A stretch of DNA of 64,000 nt, taken from Calothrix sp. NIES-4105 (lineage in GTDB: Bacteria > Cyanobacteriota > Cyanobacteriia > Cyanobacteriales > Nostocaceae). The DNA lies in contig NZ_AP018290.1 in assembly GCF_002368415.1 (NCBI RefSeq), forward strand, positions 5,655,614-5,719,613, given 5' to 3'. The notes under the pieces are model-generated. The model had not been told where the DNA came from. It worked only from the letters and a program-made list of their open reading frames with translations, and ran no database searches. Position 1 is the stretch's first letter. The number at the start of each line of letters is the position of its first letter. Made by a program: the position numbers and the translations under genes. Positions 61,037-64,000 of this stretch are shown here, one piece after another.

Positions 61037-61801
61037 TTAGCCCATACCGCCAGTAACATGAATAACTTGCCCGGTTATCCATCCACCTTCATCAGAAGCT
61101 AAGAAAGTAACCACATTTGCAACGTCTGCGGGCGTTCCCACTCTACCGAGGGGCGAAAAATTATTCATTTGCTCTTCAACAGAGAGTTTGGAATTAGGGT
61201 CCTGATATAAAGATGCGTATTTATCATACATATCGGTCTTGGTGGCGCCTGGTGCAATGGCATTAACTGTAATACCACGCTTTCCTAGGTCTACTGCTAA
61301 ATTACGCGCAAAAGATTCATTGGCGCCTTTGCTGCCTCCGTATACTGAATGATTTACAAAGCCTTTACTAGCACTGATAGAAGAAGTGCAAATTAAACGT
61401 CCCCCTTGTTTCATTTGCTTGGCTGCTGCTTGCATAGCAAAAAATTGCCCTCTAGTATTAACAGTAAATGTTTGGTCAAACTCTTCTGGGGTAACTTCTT
61501 CAAAGGGTCCGAAATGCTCAATACCAGCATTACTAACTAGAATGTCGAGTTTGCCATACTTGTCTACAGTTTGAGCAACTAATTGTTCTATTTCAGGAAT
61601 TTTACTCATATCGGCTTTGATAGCAATAGCTTCGCCACCTTGTTGGACAATTTCATCAACAACAGCTTTGGCTTTATCAGGACTGCTGCTGTAATTAATA
61701 ACTACCTTGGCGCCTTCTTGTGCTAATTTTGTGACAATTCCTTTGCCAATTCCACGGCTAGAGCCGGTAACAATTGCCACTTTCCCCTCTAGTCTTTTCA
61801 T
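61037..61801 (-). CDS. Short-chain dehydrogenase/reductase (FabG/glucose-dehydrogenase-like)
   Basis: 254 residues, classical SDR length. GSSRGIGKG cofactor motif, ILVSNAGIEHFGP, catalytic Ser in ICTSSISASKG and Y-G-G-S-K as YGGSK, C-terminal WITGQVIHVTGGMG. YINYSSSPDKA-like region (VVINYSSSPDK) suggests NADP(H) preference. The substrate cannot be told. Confidence 0.9.
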   Translation of the reverse strand: MKRLEGKVAIVTGSSRGIGKGIVTKLAQEGAKVVINYSSSPDKAKAVVDEIVQQGGEAIAIKADMSKIPEIEQLVAQTVDKYGKLDILVSNAGIEHFGPFEEVTPEEFDQTFTVNTRGQFFAMQAAAKQMKQGGRLICTSSISASKGFVNHSVYGGSKGANESFARNLAVDLGKRGITVNAIAPGATKTDMYDKYASLYQDPNSKLSVEEQMNNFSPLGRVGTPADVANVVTFLASDEGGWITGQVIHVTGGMG

Positions 61802-61886
61802 TTTTATTTATCCTTAAATAATTGCAATACACCTAATATGTCAGAGATACGTTCAGGTAGTCGCCCATCAAATGGATAGGAAATTT

Positions 61887-62160
61887 TTATTCTGTAAATG
61901 GGTAAACGACCTTAACTATCGTTTGATTGCACAATGGGCGCGATACCTGAATTTTTGTGCCTTCTCCTATTTGACTAGTCACTTTTAGTTCGGCGCCAAT
62001 ATTATTAGCACGCTCTTGCATTAAGGGTAAACCGAAACCTATTGAGTGTTTAGTATCAAAACCATACCCATTGTCAGAAATTTGTAAGCATATTTGCTCG
62101 CACGTGTAGGTAAGCAAAACGTGAATTTTTGTAGCTTGCCAAACATACTTGATTGATAAC
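61887..62160 (-). pseudogene. NarX-type histidine kinase, HATPase fragment
   Basis: Only the end of the ATP-binding domain: ICLQISDNGYGFDTKHSIGF, GLPLMQERANNIGAELKVTS, QIGEGTKIQVSRPL. Upstream homology (IKYVWQATKIHV) runs about 40 bases before the first start codon, then stops. The dimerisation domain and sensor are missing. Normal G-box motifs remain. Probably a deletion remnant. Confidence 0.75.
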
Positions 62161-62648
62161 TAATGCATAATACTTAAATTTATGCAACTAGCCGAAAATT
62201 TAGTTGTTATTTAACCTAAAGTTTAGGAATTTGCTGTTTGTAAAATTAGTGATTTAATTCAATCAAACTTATATACTCAAATAAGTTTGTTTCTTCTTAC
62301 TAGCAACAGTAGTATTTTTAGTTTTGCTTCAACCAAACCGAGTTGAATATTACGTTATGGAAAAATCGAGACACTGATAGTAAATACTATAGTTTGGACA
62401 ACAGGTGCCGATGTATAAAACTAGGAATTGACGAAAGTGCAGCAGAAATATTTGATAAATATGAATTTAAAGGTTAACTTGGTCATTTACTTCGCATTCG
62501 CTACCTATGTAGATTTATTACCAACACCAGCTAGGAATTTTAAGGTAACAATTCCGAAAACTCTCTAATGAAATATTTCATCGTATTGCTAATATATAAT
62601 ATTCACTCTCATGCCTTTTATCATACATATTGATTGAGAAGAATTGTC
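62161..62648. other. Intergenic region without recognisable gene
   Basis: AT-rich, with no frame above ~40 codons that looks coding and no family repeat recognised. Confidence 0.5.
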
Positions 62649-63113
62649 ATGATTGTAAACACTAGTTTTATTGAGCAAAATAATTTACTACCACTCAATG
62701 GCTTACGAGTACTTTTAGTAGATGATAACGTTGATAACTTAGAAATAGTTGGGATAATATTAAAGGAGTTTTCTATGTCAGTTATGGCTGCTACATCAGC
62801 AAAGCAAGCAAGAGAAATTTTAATGAAATGGATACCGGACATTTTAATCAGTGATATTGCAATGCCAGATGAAGATGGTTACTCATTTATTCGTTCTGTA
62901 AGAAATTTAAAAGACGAAAAAATTAAATACATCCCAGCTATTGCTTTAACATCTGTAGACTTGGAAGAATGGCGTATATTAGCTTTTGAATCTGGCTTTC
63001 AAATGTATCAAGTTAAACCAATTGACTTCAACATATTAGTTACACTCATAGCACAACTTGCTGAACAAGCAACAACTGGTACAATTTCACCTCAATCAGA
63101 AACTTCGGTATAA
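62649..63113 (+). CDS. Single-domain response regulator
   Basis: 154 residues from ATG 62649 (an upstream TTG at 62634 is less likely). Receiver domain: VLLVDDNVDNLEIV with Asp25-Asp26, phospho-acceptor Asp69 in LISDIAMPDEDGYSF, Thr/Ser region ALTS and Lys123 in QVKPIDFNIL. The only extension is a short polar tail. CheY-like; in cyanobacteria such proteins often work with hybrid kinases. The GAF protein that starts 290 bases downstream may be its partner. Confidence 0.88.
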   Translation: MIVNTSFIEQNNLLPLNGLRVLLVDDNVDNLEIVGIILKEFSMSVMAATSAKQAREILMKWIPDILISDIAMPDEDGYSFIRSVRNLKDEKIKYIPAIALTSVDLEEWRILAFESGFQMYQVKPIDFNILVTLIAQLAEQATTGTISPQSETSV

Positions 63114-63403
63114 AACCTTACTGTAAAAATCAGCATTTATTCACTAACCTACAGTTGGTTGACTTATTTTAGATTTTATGTACAGCATCAAAATCAAAAT
63201 AAAACTAACAATTAAAACGCGCGCAACCTTTATAATTCAGGTACTTGGCATAAGTAAACCAACAAGATACTAATCAGTAAATTAAATCTAAAATAATTAT
63301 TTACAATTTGAACGCTGCGTCTTGTTCAAAGATAAAATATAAAAAGTAATACGCTTGATAATACACTTATAAATTTTACTCACTTAACCTCAAGCTGTAA
63401 TCC
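63114..63403. other. Intergenic region, no feature recognised
   Basis: AT-rich gap; no gene or repeat seen apart from an ACGCGCGCAAC tract near 63217. Confidence 0.5.
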
Positions 63404-64000
63404 ATGTCCCAATCTTACGTAATAGCCCAACTTCAGGAAGAAAATCAACGTCTCCGTGCCGAAGTTGCTGCTTTACGGCAGGAACCAGAGCATGACTATA
63501 CGTGTTTACTCTCGAAAATTGCGACTGTTGCTAATATGCTACAGAAGGCGCCTGATTATGAAACTGTACTACCAGATATAGTGCAGTTGTTGGGGGAAGC
63601 TGTGGGGAGTAGTCGCTGTTGTATTATAAAGTCGCAGCTTGATATTGAGTCTGGAAAATCATTAATTGTCGTTCCATATGAATGGTCTAGTTCAACTGCA
63701 CCTAACTGGCACTCAGCAACTCCTGTAATGTTTTGGGAAGACTTCGGGCACTGTTGGACATCTTTGAGTTGCGGGTTGGTATTAAATTTTTTAGTCGAAG
63801 ACCAACAAGAACCAGCAAAAAGTATTCTTATTGCACAAGGCAATACATCAATGCTGTATGTGCCAATTATGACTCAAAATGAATGTTGGGGTGTAATTGG
63901 TTTTAATAATTGTAATGAAGCACGGTTGTTTAATGAAGAAGAAATTGCAATTCTTAAAGTGGCTGCTTCAAGTATTGCAGGCGCCGTTGAACGGGGAGAA
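63404..64000 (+). CDS. GAF-domain signalling protein, 5' part (runs off window)
   Basis: 199 codons to the window end. N-terminal coiled coil (IAQLQEENQRLRAEVAALRQ), then a GAF domain (DYETVLPDIVQLLGEAVGSS, MLYVPIMTQNECWGVIGFNN, EEEIAILKVAASSIAGAVER). In cyanobacteria this arrangement usually continues into PAS/GAF and histidine kinase domains. No phytochrome-type Cys is evident in this GAF. Confidence 0.82.
   Translation, partial: MSQSYVIAQLQEENQRLRAEVAALRQEPEHDYTCLLSKIATVANMLQKAPDYETVLPDIVQLLGEAVGSSRCCIIKSQLDIESGKSLIVVPYEWSSSTAPNWHSATPVMFWEDFGHCWTSLSCGLVLNFLVEDQQEPAKSILIAQGNTSMLYVPIMTQNECWGVIGFNNCNEARLFNEEEIAILKVAASSIAGAVERGE

Noticed and set aside
1-64000. tRNA, rRNA and riboswitch genes
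   Set aside because: No conserved T-loop, rRNA or known riboswitch core was recognised by eye; a covariance-model scan would be needed to exclude them.

Overview
The window looks like chromosomal DNA of a filamentous, probably Nostocales-type cyanobacterium. The support is family content: DUF1822 next to a sigma-like factor, COP23 proteins, CHAT-STAND-WD40 and TPR proteins, Uma2 and Rpn/DUF4351 nucleases, an Mrp-type antiporter operon, DUF1400, MASE1, and the usual cyanobacterial interspersed palindromes and heptamer repeats. Base composition is AT-rich. The palindrome GGCGCC is very frequent (about 108 copies counted by eye), while the classical cyanobacterial HIP1 octamer GCGATCGC was seen only twice. 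I cannot name genus or species. No tRNA, rRNA or CRISPR array was recognised.

Layout. 0-7 kb: end of a glycosyltransferase, an AAA+/TPR gene pair flanked by inverted repeats, and Rpn-type nuclease genes including a broken duplicate. 7.2-9.4 kb: a compact operon of an unknown protein, a mini polynucleotide-kinase-like P-loop protein and a Thg1-like 3'-5' polymerase. 9.5-18.6 kb: a doubly frameshifted DUF433/DUF5615 toxin-antitoxin pair, a sigma-like factor, DUF1822, Uma2, a 1499-residue CHAT-STAND-TM-WD40 protein and a secreted TPR protein. 18.9-40.3 kb: three copies, in different states of decay, of a secreted protease locus (HhoA-like protease, COP23, double-trypsin-TPR protein). Between the copies lie a peptidoglycan-hydrolase pair, IS4 and IS5 remnants, a string of tiny overlapping genes, a mobilization-gene relic, a MITE-like element and a second Uma2 gene. 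41-42 kb: an RHH-like protein with a Cys/His protein. 42.5-46.6 kb: Hen1 and Pnkp, the bacterial RNA-repair pair. 46.7-50.7 kb: a seven-gene Mrp-type cation/proton antiporter operon. 50.9-54.1 kb: a split N6-methyltransferase-like gene with degenerate catalytic motifs, and a HigA-like regulator. 54.3-64 kb: signalling proteins, two SDR enzymes, a truncated HlyD, a catalase fragment fused in frame to a DUF1400-SGNH protein, and a GAF protein that runs off the end.

How the parts fit. The strongest functional theme is RNA end repair. Hen1 and Pnkp mark and reseal cleaved RNA, and 33 kb away on the same strand a Thg1-like enzyme is coupled to a small kinase resembling the Pnkp kinase module. A second theme is protease signalling or defence: the CHAT protease with its sigma-like/DUF1822 neighbours, and the triplicated trypsin-TPR/COP23 locus. 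A third is genome decay and rearrangement, with about sixteen broken or truncated genes. The 22.6-28.6 kb stretch is poor in GGCGCC and carries both HIP1 sites, so it may be acquired DNA.
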